Source: Candidatus Midichloriaceae bacterium (lineage in GTDB: Bacteria > Pseudomonadota > Alphaproteobacteria > Rickettsiales > Midichloriaceae). Taken from it: DNA of 55,714 nt. The notes under the pieces were generated by a model. It saw only the letters and a program-made list of their open reading frames with translations. It was not told the origin of the DNA and searched no databases. Position 1 is the stretch's first letter, and each line of letters opens with the position of its first letter. Positions 7,687 through 16,777 of this stretch are shown in pieces. Both the position numbers and the translations under genes were made by a program. Location: the NCBI GenBank assembly GCA_029266655.1, contig JAQSWL010000001.1, positions 1 through 55,714 of the forward strand, written 5' to 3'.

Positions 7687-10600
7687 ATGCACAATAATAA
7701 ATTTTATCCGGAAACTTCAGCTAATCCTAATTTTCCAGGCATTGAAGAGAGTATAATACAGTTTTGGAAAGTAGACCGCACATTTGAAAAATCTTTACGT
7801 GGCGATAGCAATTTTAATTTCTATGATGGCCCTCCATTTGCTAATGGTCTACCGCATTATGGGCACTTACTTACGGGGTTTATTAAAGACATTTATGCCA
7901 GATTCCAAACGCAACTAGGCAAAAAAGTAGACCGCAGGTTTGGTTGGGACTGCCATGGGTTACCCGCTGAAATGGGAGCCGAGAAGGATCTTGACATTTC
8001 TGGTAAAATAGCAATCGAAGAATATGGCATAGATAAATTCAATGAGTATTGCAAAAGTTCCGTTTTAAAATACACCAGTGAATGGGAATTTTATGTTAAC
8101 CGTCAAGCCAGATGGGTAGATTTCAAAAATGATTATAAAACTATGGATCCAAGCTATATGGAGAGCGTTTTATGGGCATTTAAAGAATTATACAAAAAAG
8201 GCTTAATATATGAGTCTTATCGAGTAATGCCTTATTCTTGGGCATGTGAGACCCCAGTTTCTGACTTTGAAACTAGAATGGATAACGCTTACCGTGAGAA
8301 GGTAAGTAAAGCACTTACTGTAAAATTTAAGTTAAATGCACCAATTACAGGCCAAAGTAAAGATTGCTTTTTGCTCGTTTGGACTACAACCCCATGGACG
8401 CTACCAAGCAATTTGGCGATAGCAGTTGGTGAAGATATTGAATACTCTTTGATCGAAAAAGATAATCAAATATTAGTAATAGCTTCCGCATTAGTTCACA
8501 AATATGAGCACGAAATAGGTTCACACATAATTGGCAATATAAAAGGTAAAGATCTCATCGGCCTTAATTACAGCCCAATGTTTGATTATTTCAAGGATCA
8601 TGAAAACTCATTTAGGGTTTTAACTGGCGAATTTGTAACAACTGAAGATGGTACTGGGATTGTACACATGGCACCTGGTTTTGGTGAAGATGACCAAAAT
8701 CTTTGTCGTGCAAACGGCATTGAAACAGTTTGTCCGGTTGATAGCGGTGGCAAATTTATCTACCCGATTACAGATTATTTGGGAATTCAGGTATTTGAAG
8801 CCAATGACCCAATTGCTAAAAATCTTAAAGAACGCAACTTGTTGGTTAAAACAGAGCAATACATACATAATTACCCTCATTGCTGGCGTACCGATACTCC
8901 TCTTATATATAGAGCATTGCCATCTTGGTATGTTAAGGTAACTGATATCAAAGACCGCATGATTGCAAATAATCAGCAAATCAACTGGATACCTGGCCAT
9001 ATAAAAGATGGTATGTTTGGCAAATGGCTAGAAAATGCCAGGGATTGGTCAATTTCCAGGAACCGTTATTGGGGGTGCCCGATTCCAATATGGAGAAGTG
9101 ATAATCCAGAATATCCTCACATTGAAGTTTTTGGATCCGTAGGAGAGTTAGAAGAATTTTTTGGCGTTAAAGTGGAAAGCTTGCATCGCCCATTTATTGA
9201 CACTTTAGTCAAGCCTAACCCTAAAGATCCAACTGGTAAATCTATGTTGCGCAGGGTTCCTGATGTTTTAGACTGTTGGTTTGAAAGTGGTTCTATGCCA
9301 TATGCACAAGCGCATTATCCATTTGAAAACAAGGACTGGTTTGATAAAAACTTCCCAGCTGACTTCATCACAGAATATCAAGCGCAAACGCGTGGATGGT
9401 TTTATACTCTACTCGTACTTTCAACTGCGCTGTTTGATAAGCCGCCATTTTTAAATTGTGAATGTCATGGCGTTTTACTTGGTGGAGATGGACAAAAGCT
9501 TTCTAAACGCTTAAAAAATTATCCAGATCCAGTTGGCGTATTTAATGAACTTGGTGCTGATGCAATGCGCTGGTTTATGGCTTCTTCACCGGTTATGCGC
9601 GGGCAAGAATTGGCTATGGATAAAGATTCTAAAGGAATTAAAGATGCAATGCGCCTTGCCATTAAGCCAATTTGGAATGCATATAATTTCTTCACACTTT
9701 ATGCTAATGCAGACAATGTGCAAGCGCAGCTAGACTTAAGCTCTAAATATACTTTAGATCACTATATACTTTCGAAATGTTTTGCCGTTGTTGGGGATGT
9801 TAAAAAATATCTAAGTGTTTACGACAGTATAAGTGCATGCAAAGCATTAGAATCGTTTTTTGAAACTTTAAACAATTGGTATATTAGAAGGTCTCGTGAG
9901 CGTTTTTGGAAATCAGAAATGGATGCTGACAAAATGGCTGCATATAATACTTTATATTCAGTAATAGTAACTATATGTAAAGCTGCGGCGCCATTAATGC
10001 CACTTATCTTAGAGGAGATATATCTTGGGCTTACTGGGCGCAAAAACTCTGTGCATTTAGAAATGTTTCCTGAAAATGTATATGAGATTGATTATTCGCT
10101 AATTAAACAAATGGAGCGAGTAAGAGATGCATGTACTGCTGCATTATTTTTAAGGAATACTACAGGCATTAGAGTGCGCCAGCCTTTGCAGAAAGTTACA
10201 TTTATTGGCGTTTCTGCCGATAATTTTGATGAAGATTTAAAACAGCTTGTACTTGATGAAATTAATGTAAAAGATTGGGTTAATTTGGATGAGTCAAAAA
10301 TTGCAGACTTCGCAAACTACAAGCTACAGATAAACTTTAACGTGCTAGGTAAAAGATTACCTACGAAAGTTAAAGACATCATCGCAGCGCAAAAGCAAAA
10401 CTTATGGAAGCTAAATGGTGAAAACTTGGAGATTGCAGGTAAGATATTATCTAATCAAGAATTTTCGCTATTAGTTGAGCCTAAAGATAATTTTGTGGGT
10501 AGCATTGCCCCTCTTGCTTCCAATGATGCTTTAGTATGGCTAGATGTTGACATTACTGATGAGTTAAAACTGGAAGGTATCGCGCGAGATATCGTACGAG

Positions 10601-10947
10601 GTGTTCAGCAGGCTCGTAAAGAGTCAGCTTTCAGCATCACCGACAAAATTTCACTTTCAATTGATCAAAGTAATGAAACGATTAAGTCTGCGGTCTTGAA
10701 CTGGGGTGAGTATATCAAGACCCAAACTCTTGCGACTGAAATACTAGAATTAAATATGACTCTTACTAAACTCGCTTCTGGTAGCAGGGTGCAAGAAGCG
10801 CACGGAGCGGAAGACCGGAGTGTATTTAATATACATGAGGATCTGAGCACCGGAGCGACGTCGCAACCTGCAGCAGAAGTAGAGTTTATACAAAAAGAGA
10901 TTGAAGTGAACGATGCAATAGTTAAGATATCTATTAATAAAATGTAG
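7687..10947 (+). CDS. ileS: Isoleucyl-tRNA synthetase (eukaryal-type) with in-frame palindromic insert
   Basis: The 1086-residue class I synthetase charges tRNA-Ile. The HIGH motif appears as HYGH in PFANGLPHYGH (about residue 58), and the KMSKS motif as KLSKR near residue 604. The WVDFKNDYKTMDP segment is typical of the eukaryal-type (type 2) IleRS found in Rickettsiales. Residues about 1029-1067 are foreign: they are encoded by a 117-bp repeat that also occurs at 29171-29287. The insertion is in frame near the C-terminus, after the tRNA-binding region, and the native sequence resumes as QKEIEVNDAIVKISINKM. ridA follows after 8 bases, then ftsY. Confidence 0.97.
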   Translation: MHNNKFYPETSANPNFPGIEESIIQFWKVDRTFEKSLRGDSNFNFYDGPPFANGLPHYGHLLTGFIKDIYARFQTQLGKKVDRRFGWDCHGLPAEMGAEKDLDISGKIAIEEYGIDKFNEYCKSSVLKYTSEWEFYVNRQARWVDFKNDYKTMDPSYMESVLWAFKELYKKGLIYESYRVMPYSWACETPVSDFETRMDNAYREKVSKALTVKFKLNAPITGQSKDCFLLVWTTTPWTLPSNLAIAVGEDIEYSLIEKDNQILVIASALVHKYEHEIGSHIIGNIKGKDLIGLNYSPMFDYFKDHENSFRVLTGEFVTTEDGTGIVHMAPGFGEDDQNLCRANGIETVCPVDSGGKFIYPITDYLGIQVFEANDPIAKNLKERNLLVKTEQYIHNYPHCWRTDTPLIYRALPSWYVKVTDIKDRMIANNQQINWIPGHIKDGMFGKWLENARDWSISRNRYWGCPIPIWRSDNPEYPHIEVFGSVGELEEFFGVKVESLHRPFIDTLVKPNPKDPTGKSMLRRVPDVLDCWFESGSMPYAQAHYPFENKDWFDKNFPADFITEYQAQTRGWFYTLLVLSTALFDKPPFLNCECHGVLLGGDGQKLSKRLKNYPDPVGVFNELGADAMRWFMASSPVMRGQELAMDKDSKGIKDAMRLAIKPIWNAYNFFTLYANADNVQAQLDLSSKYTLDHYILSKCFAVVGDVKKYLSVYDSISACKALESFFETLNNWYIRRSRERFWKSEMDADKMAAYNTLYSVIVTICKAAAPLMPLILEEIYLGLTGRKNSVHLEMFPENVYEIDYSLIKQMERVRDACTAALFLRNTTGIRVRQPLQKVTFIGVSADNFDEDLKQLVLDEINVKDWVNLDESKIADFANYKLQINFNVLGKRLPTKVKDIIAAQKQNLWKLNGENLEIAGKILSNQEFSLLVEPKDNFVGSIAPLASNDALVWLDVDITDELKLEGIARDIVRGVQQARKESAFSITDKISLSIDQSNETIKSAVLNWGEYIKTQTLATEILELNMTLTKLASGSRVQEAHGAEDRSVFNIHEDLSTGATSQPAAEVEFIQKEIEVNDAIVKISINKM
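10772..10888 (+). repeat. RPE1-like palindromic coding repeat, copy 1 (inside ileS)
   Basis: This 117-bp sequence is identical at 109 positions to 29171-29287 by my count and is read in the same frame in both genes. The ends are imperfectly complementary (CTTCTGGTAGCAGGGTGC with GCAACCTGCAGCAGAAG), and the centre has a GTGTAT/ATATACAT hairpin. The peptide contains HEDLSTGATSQ, which resembles from memory the REDxSTGxT core of Rickettsia palindromic element 1. Confidence 0.8.
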
Positions 10948-10955
10948 AGCCTAGA

Positions 10956-11420
10956 ATGTCACAAGTATTAAAAAGACTAAAAGAAGCAAATCTTGAACTA
11001 CCGGTTTTAAGCGCATCTTCGGCCAAGTTTAAGCCGTATATTATTTCTGGAAACCACATTTATATATCTGGCCAACTTCCATTAGGGTTTGGGGAAATTT
11101 CAGAACACGTTGGACAACTTGGTAATAATTGCACTATTGAACGCGGCAGCATAATTGCTAAGATTGTGGCGCTTAACATTTTATATCAGGCTTATAATGC
11201 ATGTAATGGAGATTTAGATAAAATAAAGCGCTGCGTTAAAATAACTGTATTTGTTAATTCCGCCCCATCATTTACCGATCAGCCTATAGTAGCAAACGCA
11301 ATTTCAGAAATTATGTTGCTTGCTTTTGGTGAAAGGGGTGAGCACGCGCGTTCCGCAATAGGAGTAGCTCAATTACCGTTTGGTGTTGCAGTTGAAGCAG
11401 AAGCAATTTTTGAAATTTAG
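10956..11420 (+). CDS. RidA/YjgF-family protein
   Basis: The 154-residue protein belongs to the YjgF/YER057c/UK114 family, in the long subgroup of about 150 residues. It shows the segments YIISGNHIYISGQLP, KRCVKITVFVNSAP and HARSAIGVAQLPFGVAVE. Canonical RidA deaminates reactive enamine/imine intermediates from PLP enzymes. The catalytic Arg of true RidA is matched here by HARSAIG, but substrate specificity of this subgroup is uncertain. It is encoded between ileS (8-base gap) and ftsY (8-base gap), so it belongs to that operon. Confidence 0.88.
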   Translation: MSQVLKRLKEANLELPVLSASSAKFKPYIISGNHIYISGQLPLGFGEISEHVGQLGNNCTIERGSIIAKIVALNILYQAYNACNGDLDKIKRCVKITVFVNSAPSFTDQPIVANAISEIMLLAFGERGEHARSAIGVAQLPFGVAVEAEAIFEI

Positions 11421-11428
11421 TATAAAGC

Positions 11429-12343
11429 ATGAGTTGGTTTCAGCGGGTTAAAAGTGGGTTATCGAAAACAGCATCTGTAATTGCGGGTGGAATTCCAATT
11501 GCAGGCACTCGCAGAAAAATTGATGATGCGATGCTTGAAGAGCTTGAAGAGTCACTTATAGTTGCGGACCTAGGAGTTGGGGCAAGTGCAGAAATCATAG
11601 CAGATTTAAAACGCAAAAAATTTTCTAAAGAAGCTGATGAAAATGAGATAAAATCTAGCATCTCTGAAAGTATTTCGCACATATTGGAAGGAAAAACTGG
11701 CAAGTTAGCGTTTGATAAAAAGCCACATGTGCTTATGCTATGCGGTGTTAATGGGAATGGCAAAACTACAACCGCTGGAAAGATTGCACATAAACTTACC
11801 TTATCTGGCAAAAAGGTTATGATGGCAGCGTGCGACACTTTTAGAGCCGCAGCTTATGACCAGCTTAAAGTATGGGCCGAAAGGTCTGGAGCTGAGCTTG
11901 TTTATGGCGAACAAAATTCCGACCCTGCAAGTGTTGCCTATAAGGCATTAGAGCTTGCACAAAAAGAAGGTTATGATGTTTTGATAGTGGACACAGCTGG
12001 CCGCCTTCATAACAAAAAGCATCTGATGGATGAACTTGCTAAGATAATACGAGTGATGCAAAAATTAGATGCAAGCGTGCCACATGATTGTGTACTGGTG
12101 TTAGATGCTACAACCGGGCAAAATGCAATTTCTCAATTAGAAATTTTCTCTGAAACCACTAAACTTAATGGGTTAATTATTACTAAGCTAGACGGCACTG
12201 CCAGGGGTGGAATTTTAGTAAGCATCGCGCAACGATTTGATGTACCCATAGTGGCTATTGGTGTTGGTGAAGGTATAGAAGACCTTGATGATTTTAATCC
12301 TAAAGATTTCGCAAATGCGCTTTTGGGGATAACTGCATGCTAG
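11429..12343 (+). CDS. ftsY: Signal recognition particle receptor FtsY
   Basis: The 304-residue SRP GTPase consists of the N and G domains without an acidic A domain, the usual compact alphaproteobacterial form. It has P-loop GVNGNGKTTTAGKIA, DTFRAAA, DTAGR and TKLDGTARGG. It docks ribosome-nascent chain complexes at the membrane for cotranslational insertion through SecYEG. It is the last gene of ileS-ridA-ftsY. The 84 bases downstream hold inverted repeats before a convergent gene. Confidence 0.97.
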   Translation: MSWFQRVKSGLSKTASVIAGGIPIAGTRRKIDDAMLEELEESLIVADLGVGASAEIIADLKRKKFSKEADENEIKSSISESISHILEGKTGKLAFDKKPHVLMLCGVNGNGKTTTAGKIAHKLTLSGKKVMMAACDTFRAAAYDQLKVWAERSGAELVYGEQNSDPASVAYKALELAQKEGYDVLIVDTAGRLHNKKHLMDELAKIIRVMQKLDASVPHDCVLVLDATTGQNAISQLEIFSETTKLNGLIITKLDGTARGGILVSIAQRFDVPIVAIGVGEGIEDLDDFNPKDFANALLGITAC

Positions 12344-12427
12344 TAGAGAGCATAACTCGCCCTGGAGCCGCTTTTGCGCGACTCCACCACACGGTCGTGC
12401 AATACAGCTGGTGTATTATCCAAGCTA
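12344..12427. other. Convergent intergenic region with GC-richer inverted repeats
   Basis: Short palindromes GGAGCCGCTTTTGCGCGACTCC and AATACAGCTGGTGTATT lie between the convergent stops of ftsY and the secreted-protein gene. They lack T runs, so they may be inefficient terminators or a decayed repeat. I did not find a second copy in the window. Confidence 0.35.
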
Positions 12428-13240
12428 TCAATTAAGCGCTCCTTTTTGTTCCTCTTCATAAAGCCAATCTAGAAATTGGCGGTTGATGTCATCTGTATAC
12501 TTGCCTGTGTAACCTACCGCCACATATTCAAAAAAGTGTTCAATTTTTGAATATGGTAGAACATAGAAGTTGCTTCTCAATTCACGATTAGCATCTAATC
12601 TCACCTTATGTTGAGGCTTGAATTTAGTTTTAAAATCTCGATCGAACCTTATAAAGAGGTGGTAAGATGTGTCAAAAGCGAAGAAAGTTTCATCTTCTAA
12701 TTTAATTAACGATAAGGCTAAAAAGTACACCTCATTTACACACTCTTTTCCTTCCTTGCAACGAGTTGCAACGCCTATTGGAGAGAGCTCGTATTCATTG
12801 TTTTTAGACTCAAAATCATCTGTGGTTCTGCGTACATATAAGCAATGTATTGAACTTCCTGGTAACTTAGAATTACTATCTATTACTTTACCATCACTGA
12901 GGGCTACAAATTGTTTTTCTCCAGAAAACATTCTTTTACCCTTTGAGTCTAAATATTTATCTAATTCCTTCCAGTTAGGGAATTTTTTTTTCTCTTTCTT
13001 AAAAACACTTATAACATTGTAGCTTACTTTATCTTTATCGCGGTAAAATATTGTATAATCGCCATCTAATCTTTTTTCAATATGTAAAGGTACGACGCTA
13101 GAAGTGTCAACATCATCTGTAATATCGTATCCCCACACATCTGGATATGGGGGGTACTTTAGCTTGCTCTTGCCAGCACTCGCCTGAGAACACAAGCTAA
13201 ACGCAATTAACAAAGCTAATAATATTAATTTAAAGTTCAT
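12428..13240 (-). CDS. Secreted protein of unknown function
   Basis: The 270-residue protein has a clear Sec signal peptide: KLILLALLIAFSLCSQASA, with predicted cleavage after ASA. The mature part begins with a YPPYPDVWGYDI segment, then is mixed beta-rich sequence with four Cys in the middle (HCLY, TRCKEGKECVN) that could form disulfides. I recall YPPYPDVWGY-type sequences in uncharacterised proteins of intracellular alphaproteobacteria and Legionella, but no function. Two ATGs lie six bases apart. The second (13240) is better spaced from AAAGGG and opens directly into the signal peptide. Periplasmic or secreted location is inferred. Confidence 0.7.
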   Translation of the reverse strand: MNFKLILLALLIAFSLCSQASAGKSKLKYPPYPDVWGYDITDDVDTSSVVPLHIEKRLDGDYTIFYRDKDKVSYNVISVFKKEKKKFPNWKELDKYLDSKGKRMFSGEKQFVALSDGKVIDSNSKLPGSSIHCLYVRRTTDDFESKNNEYELSPIGVATRCKEGKECVNEVYFLALSLIKLEDETFFAFDTSYHLFIRFDRDFKTKFKPQHKVRLDANRELRSNFYVLPYSKIEHFFEYVAVGYTGKYTDDINRQFLDWLYEEEQKGALN

Positions 13241-13465
13241 ATGCATACCCTTTGTTTTTATCACACTTAATGAGAAATTTCAGTGTGTAATTATTTTTAA
13301 TAGACGTAGAATAAAACTCAAAACTCAAGATTGCAACTCTTAACATCCTTGAAATTCTTACTCTCCCATAGTTATCTAGGCTTAGACCTTCAGAATCTTA
13401 GTTCCCTAAACCTGCAAGGATTACAAGTGATAGCTTTATGGCATGCTTAATTTTTACTCACCCTA

Positions 13466-14734
13466 TCATCTAAATAATATGTCTCGCCTAAATTCCTCGT
13501 CCACCAATCTATAATCCGATATTCCATAAAGTTCTTCGCACTTTTCAAGCATTGTAAAACCACTGGAAATGTTATATTTCTTTATAAGAGTGTTTGAAAA
13601 ATAAATATATGCAAAGCTGCCGCGGCCTCCAGGCTTATCCCGATCAGGATAATAGCGAGTATAATATTGATCAGGATAACAGCGAATATAATATTTTTGC
13701 AGCTTTAGGCATTCACGTTCAGTAACATCATAAGTATCTGTACATAAACCCTCCTCAACATATTTTTCTACATGCTCTTTTATATTTTTATATCTTCGCT
13801 CTACATCAAACTTATGATTTTTATAGTATTTTAGATGTGTAAGAAAATCAAAAAAATCCTCTCCGGTAAACTTCTCTTTGGTGAATCTAGGAATTTTTTC
13901 ACCTGATTTTAAGGTAACCTCTTCACCATTTAGATATCTTACTAATGGGCTGTTACTACCTATATCATACTGATTATCATAATCAAATAAATACAACCTA
14001 CCCTCAGTGCTCTGAGCAAAAGTTTTCCCCGGCCCTCTTTTAAGGCTCTCTGCAATTTTTTCAATTTTCTGTGCTCTAGAATGGATCTCATAAGAGTAAA
14101 AATCATCAATAATTTTCCTACCGAGCCCACTACTTAACGCTTCATTCAATTTTTCATGGTTATCAAAAATTTTTTCAGCATTCTTGCCAACCATTTTCTG
14201 AGGTTGGCTCAAAATTTGCTCAATTACTTGCACCTCGCTTTCGCTAAAAAGTAGCTGAAAATTGTCTGCTCTAACATTCTTCACTATTCTTAGTAAACAT
14301 TCTCTGCCAACTGCACTATATGCAATATCCATTTGGTTGCCACCAAAAGATGGTCCGCTTTCTTTAGTGCCAGCCCATTTAAATTCATAAGCTTTTTTAC
14401 CACCTTCTAGCTCATTAATCATCAGTATGCGATGGTAATGCGCCCATATTCCTTCAAGGTTATCTCCGCCTTTAAATTCATAATCTGGTTTAGGCAGCGG
14501 AGATTTCGCCATTGCGGCTGCGCCTATAACTACCGGTGTGCGAATTACATTGCTTGCACTAGTACATAATTTTTCAAATGTCGTAAATTGTTCAGATTGC
14601 TTTAGCAATTCACTACTCCTGCTGCTAACCACACTAAGCATCCTCTCAATGCTTGAAACTGGTCTACTTCGGAAAGTTCCATAACAATGTTTTGGCACAT
14701 TAACAACCGCTTTACCTGAAGTCTCAGTTATCAC
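13466..14734 (-). CDS. Unknown protein with possible lysozyme-like segment
   Basis: The 422-residue protein starts at GTG 14734, with AGAGG about ten bases before it. I do not recognise the family. Residues about 92-150 (IWAHYHRILMINELEGGKKA, then GPSFGGNQMDIA) recall in outline the Glu-bearing first helix and the G-rich turn of lysozyme-like muramidases; this is a weak inference. The rest is charged and helical. The C-terminal part carries a short tyrosine-rich duplication (RCYPDQYY / TRYYPDRD) encoded by a 27-bp tandem repeat. It lies 61 bases downstream of a small gene (14796-15002) on the same strand and probably shares its transcript. It may be a secreted effector or toxin, but that is unproven. 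Confidence 0.55.
   Translation of the reverse strand: MITETSGKAVVNVPKHCYGTFRSRPVSSIERMLSVVSSRSSELLKQSEQFTTFEKLCTSASNVIRTPVVIGAAAMAKSPLPKPDYEFKGGDNLEGIWAHYHRILMINELEGGKKAYEFKWAGTKESGPSFGGNQMDIAYSAVGRECLLRIVKNVRADNFQLLFSESEVQVIEQILSQPQKMVGKNAEKIFDNHEKLNEALSSGLGRKIIDDFYSYEIHSRAQKIEKIAESLKRGPGKTFAQSTEGRLYLFDYDNQYDIGSNSPLVRYLNGEEVTLKSGEKIPRFTKEKFTGEDFFDFLTHLKYYKNHKFDVERRYKNIKEHVEKYVEEGLCTDTYDVTERECLKLQKYYIRCYPDQYYTRYYPDRDKPGGRGSFAYIYFSNTLIKKYNISSGFTMLEKCEELYGISDYRLVDEEFRRDILFR
13642..13695. repeat. 27-bp tandem duplication inside the gene
   Basis: Two adjacent 27-bp units (GATCAGGATAAYAGCGARTA then TAATATT) differ at two positions and encode a repeated Tyr-Tyr-x-Arg-Tyr-Tyr-Pro-Asp unit. The length is a multiple of three, so the frame is kept. 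Confidence 0.8.
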
Positions 14735-14795
14735 ATTAGCAACACCTCTTGTATGCAGCAGGAAATCAGATTCCCAGTTAGATGCATACCTATGA

Positions 14796-15002
14796 TTAGG
14801 TAATAGAAACCCGCACGTTCATTCCGTATGAAGAAGCTTTTTCCACCAAAGCATTTTTAGCCGCTTGCACAATCACAAATAGCATTCTTGCTTGCTCAAT
14901 TTGCATATTTATTAAACAGTTATCTGCATTAAGTAATTGCCTTATACTGCTAAGTTCAGCTTGTAAGAAATTACTAAAAGGATTTATTTTCGGACTACGC
15001 AT
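14796..15002 (-). CDS. Small unknown protein
   Basis: The 68-residue protein starts at ATG 15002, chosen because AGGAGGT stands five bases before it; a longer in-frame start at 15029 has no such signal. The sequence is amphipathic and helical (EQARMLFVIVQAAKNALVEKA) without a signal peptide or membrane span. No family is recognised. It is followed after 61 bases by the larger unknown gene on the same strand. That layout would suit a partner, chaperone or immunity protein for it. Confidence 0.55.
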   Translation of the reverse strand: MRSPKINPFSNFLQAELSSIRQLLNADNCLINMQIEQARMLFVIVQAAKNALVEKASSYGMNVRVSIT

Positions 15003-15193
15003 ACTACCTCCTAAAACTATACGAACCAACCCAAAGTTGTATTTGCAATTGTTACACTCATGTTAAATTTTAGTCAATAGCTTCTTTGTTAATATTTGCC
15101 CCCTGGGGTAATTGCAATAAACTTAACTTCCGTACCTTGCAACAAGACCCTAAATATGCTTTAATGTGCGTGAGTTTGATATTTGAGGCTTCC

Positions 15194-16570
15194 ATGTCTG
15201 TTGTTACTAGATTTGCCCCATCACCAACTGGAGTTCTGCATACCGGCAGTGCTCGCACAGCTTTGTTTAATTACTTATTTGCCCGCAAAATGGGGGGTAA
15301 ATTTTTGCTTAGAATAGAAGACACCGATATAACTCGCTCTAAACCAGAGCATATTGATGCAATTATAAACAACCTAAAATGGCTTGGCTTTAACTGGGAT
15401 GGGGATATAACTTTCCAATTACGACGCACTCCAAGACATACAGAAGTAGCGCAAGAACTTGTGAATCGTGGTAAGGCTTATTACTGCTATTCTAGTCCAC
15501 AGGAAATTGAGGAGTTTAGGCAAAAATTCCCACACGAAAAATTTGTAAGCCCATGGAGAGACAAAAGCGCCAGTGATGCGCCAGCTGATGTTAAACCTGT
15601 GGTAAGACTAAAAGTAGAGAAAGATGGAAGCACTACGGTAAAAGATTTAATTCAAGGTGAGATCACTGTTAGCAATAGCGAGCTCGATGATATGATTCTT
15701 CTTAGATCTGACGGAACGCCAACTTACATGCTTGCAGTAGTTGTAGATGACTATGACATGAAGGTGACCCATATAATTAGAGGTGATGATCACCTGACTA
15801 ATGCCTTTAGGCAAAAGCATATATACCTAGCTATGGGATGGCAAATCCCAGAATTCGCCCATATTCCACTTATTCATGACAAACATGGTAGAAAACTTTC
15901 TAAGCGCGAAGGTGCACTTGGCGTAGATACCTATCAGGAATTAGGATTTTTACCTGAGGCAGTTGTTAACCATTTGCTAAAACTTGGTTGGAGCCATGGG
16001 GACCAGGAAATTTTTAATATAGGCGAAGCTATAAGACTGTTTAATTTAGCCTCTATTGGTAAATCCCCTGCACGCTTTGATATGGATAAATTAAATTTCA
16101 TTAACGCACATTATATGAGAGCAATGAAAAATGAAACTTTATTCGAAAAATTAGAGCCATTTTTGGCGCCAGATTTACCTTCAGGCACTTTAGCTATGAT
16201 TAAAAAAGGCATGGATGGACTTAAGCAAAGGTCCTGCACATTGGTAGAACTTGCAGAAAATGCCGGTATATATATATCTAAAAAAACTGAGTTGGATGAC
16301 AAATCTAAAGATATTCTATCTAAAATCGATGCTGAGTTTATTGCAGAGATAGAAGCTGTTATACGTGGAGCAGAGGTCTTTAATAAAGATAGCTTACACC
16401 AATCATTTGAAAAATTTGCTCAGGATAAAGGAGTTAAATTTCCTTTTATTATGCAATCACTCAGAGCTTTATTACTTGGGACTTTTGCCGCACCAGGTAT
16501 TTTTGAAGTAATGGAAGTGTTAGGTAAAGAAGAATGCTTAAATAGGGTTTTATACCAAATCTCAAAATAA
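15194..16570 (+). CDS. gltX: Glutamyl-tRNA synthetase
   Basis: The 458-residue class I synthetase starts MSVVTRFAPSPTG. The ATG at 15194 follows GAGG and is preferred over in-frame upstream starts. The HIGH equivalent is LHTGSART and the KMSKS equivalent is HGRKLSKREG. It is full length for a bacterial GlxRS; Rickettsiales often carry two copies of which one charges tRNA-Gln for GatCAB, so the exact specificity is open. The last five codons and the TAA stop (YQISK-stop) come from the left end of a family A repeat that begins at 16552. Confidence 0.93.
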   Translation: MSVVTRFAPSPTGVLHTGSARTALFNYLFARKMGGKFLLRIEDTDITRSKPEHIDAIINNLKWLGFNWDGDITFQLRRTPRHTEVAQELVNRGKAYYCYSSPQEIEEFRQKFPHEKFVSPWRDKSASDAPADVKPVVRLKVEKDGSTTVKDLIQGEITVSNSELDDMILLRSDGTPTYMLAVVVDDYDMKVTHIIRGDDHLTNAFRQKHIYLAMGWQIPEFAHIPLIHDKHGRKLSKREGALGVDTYQELGFLPEAVVNHLLKLGWSHGDQEIFNIGEAIRLFNLASIGKSPARFDMDKLNFINAHYMRAMKNETLFEKLEPFLAPDLPSGTLAMIKKGMDGLKQRSCTLVELAENAGIYISKKTELDDKSKDILSKIDAEFIAEIEAVIRGAEVFNKDSLHQSFEKFAQDKGVKFPFIMQSLRALLLGTFAAPGIFEVMEVLGKEECLNRVLYQISK

Positions 16571-16708
16571 ATAGAGCATTAAAGCTCACCTTTTAGCAAA
16601 TTTGCTTGGTAAAAAATCGATGAATATGTAAAATATTCAACTGCTTTTCCCCTTCGCATTTTGCAAAAATCTGGCTTTACTATCTCAATTTATTTTGAGA
16701 TTTGGCAT
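16552..16708. mobile_element. Repeat family A copy 2, overlapping the end of gltX
   Basis: This is a 157-bp element with ends ATACCAAATCTCAAAATAAA and its near complement finishing GAGATTTGGCAT. It shares its interior with copy 1 plus about 18 extra central bases. A TTA flanks both sides (TTA-TACC and GGCA-TTA), consistent with a short target duplication. Its left 19 bases are translated as the end of GltX. Confidence 0.85.
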
Positions 16709-16777
16709 TAGCAACAAAGTAAATTATAGCTATTCTCTACCAGCTTGCCTCACCATTACTTCTATGAGGCGTTAGCT

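Noticed and set aside
12344-12427. Possible further copy of the RPE1-like repeat after ftsY
   Set aside because: The palindromes there do not align with the 117-bp repeat on either strand.
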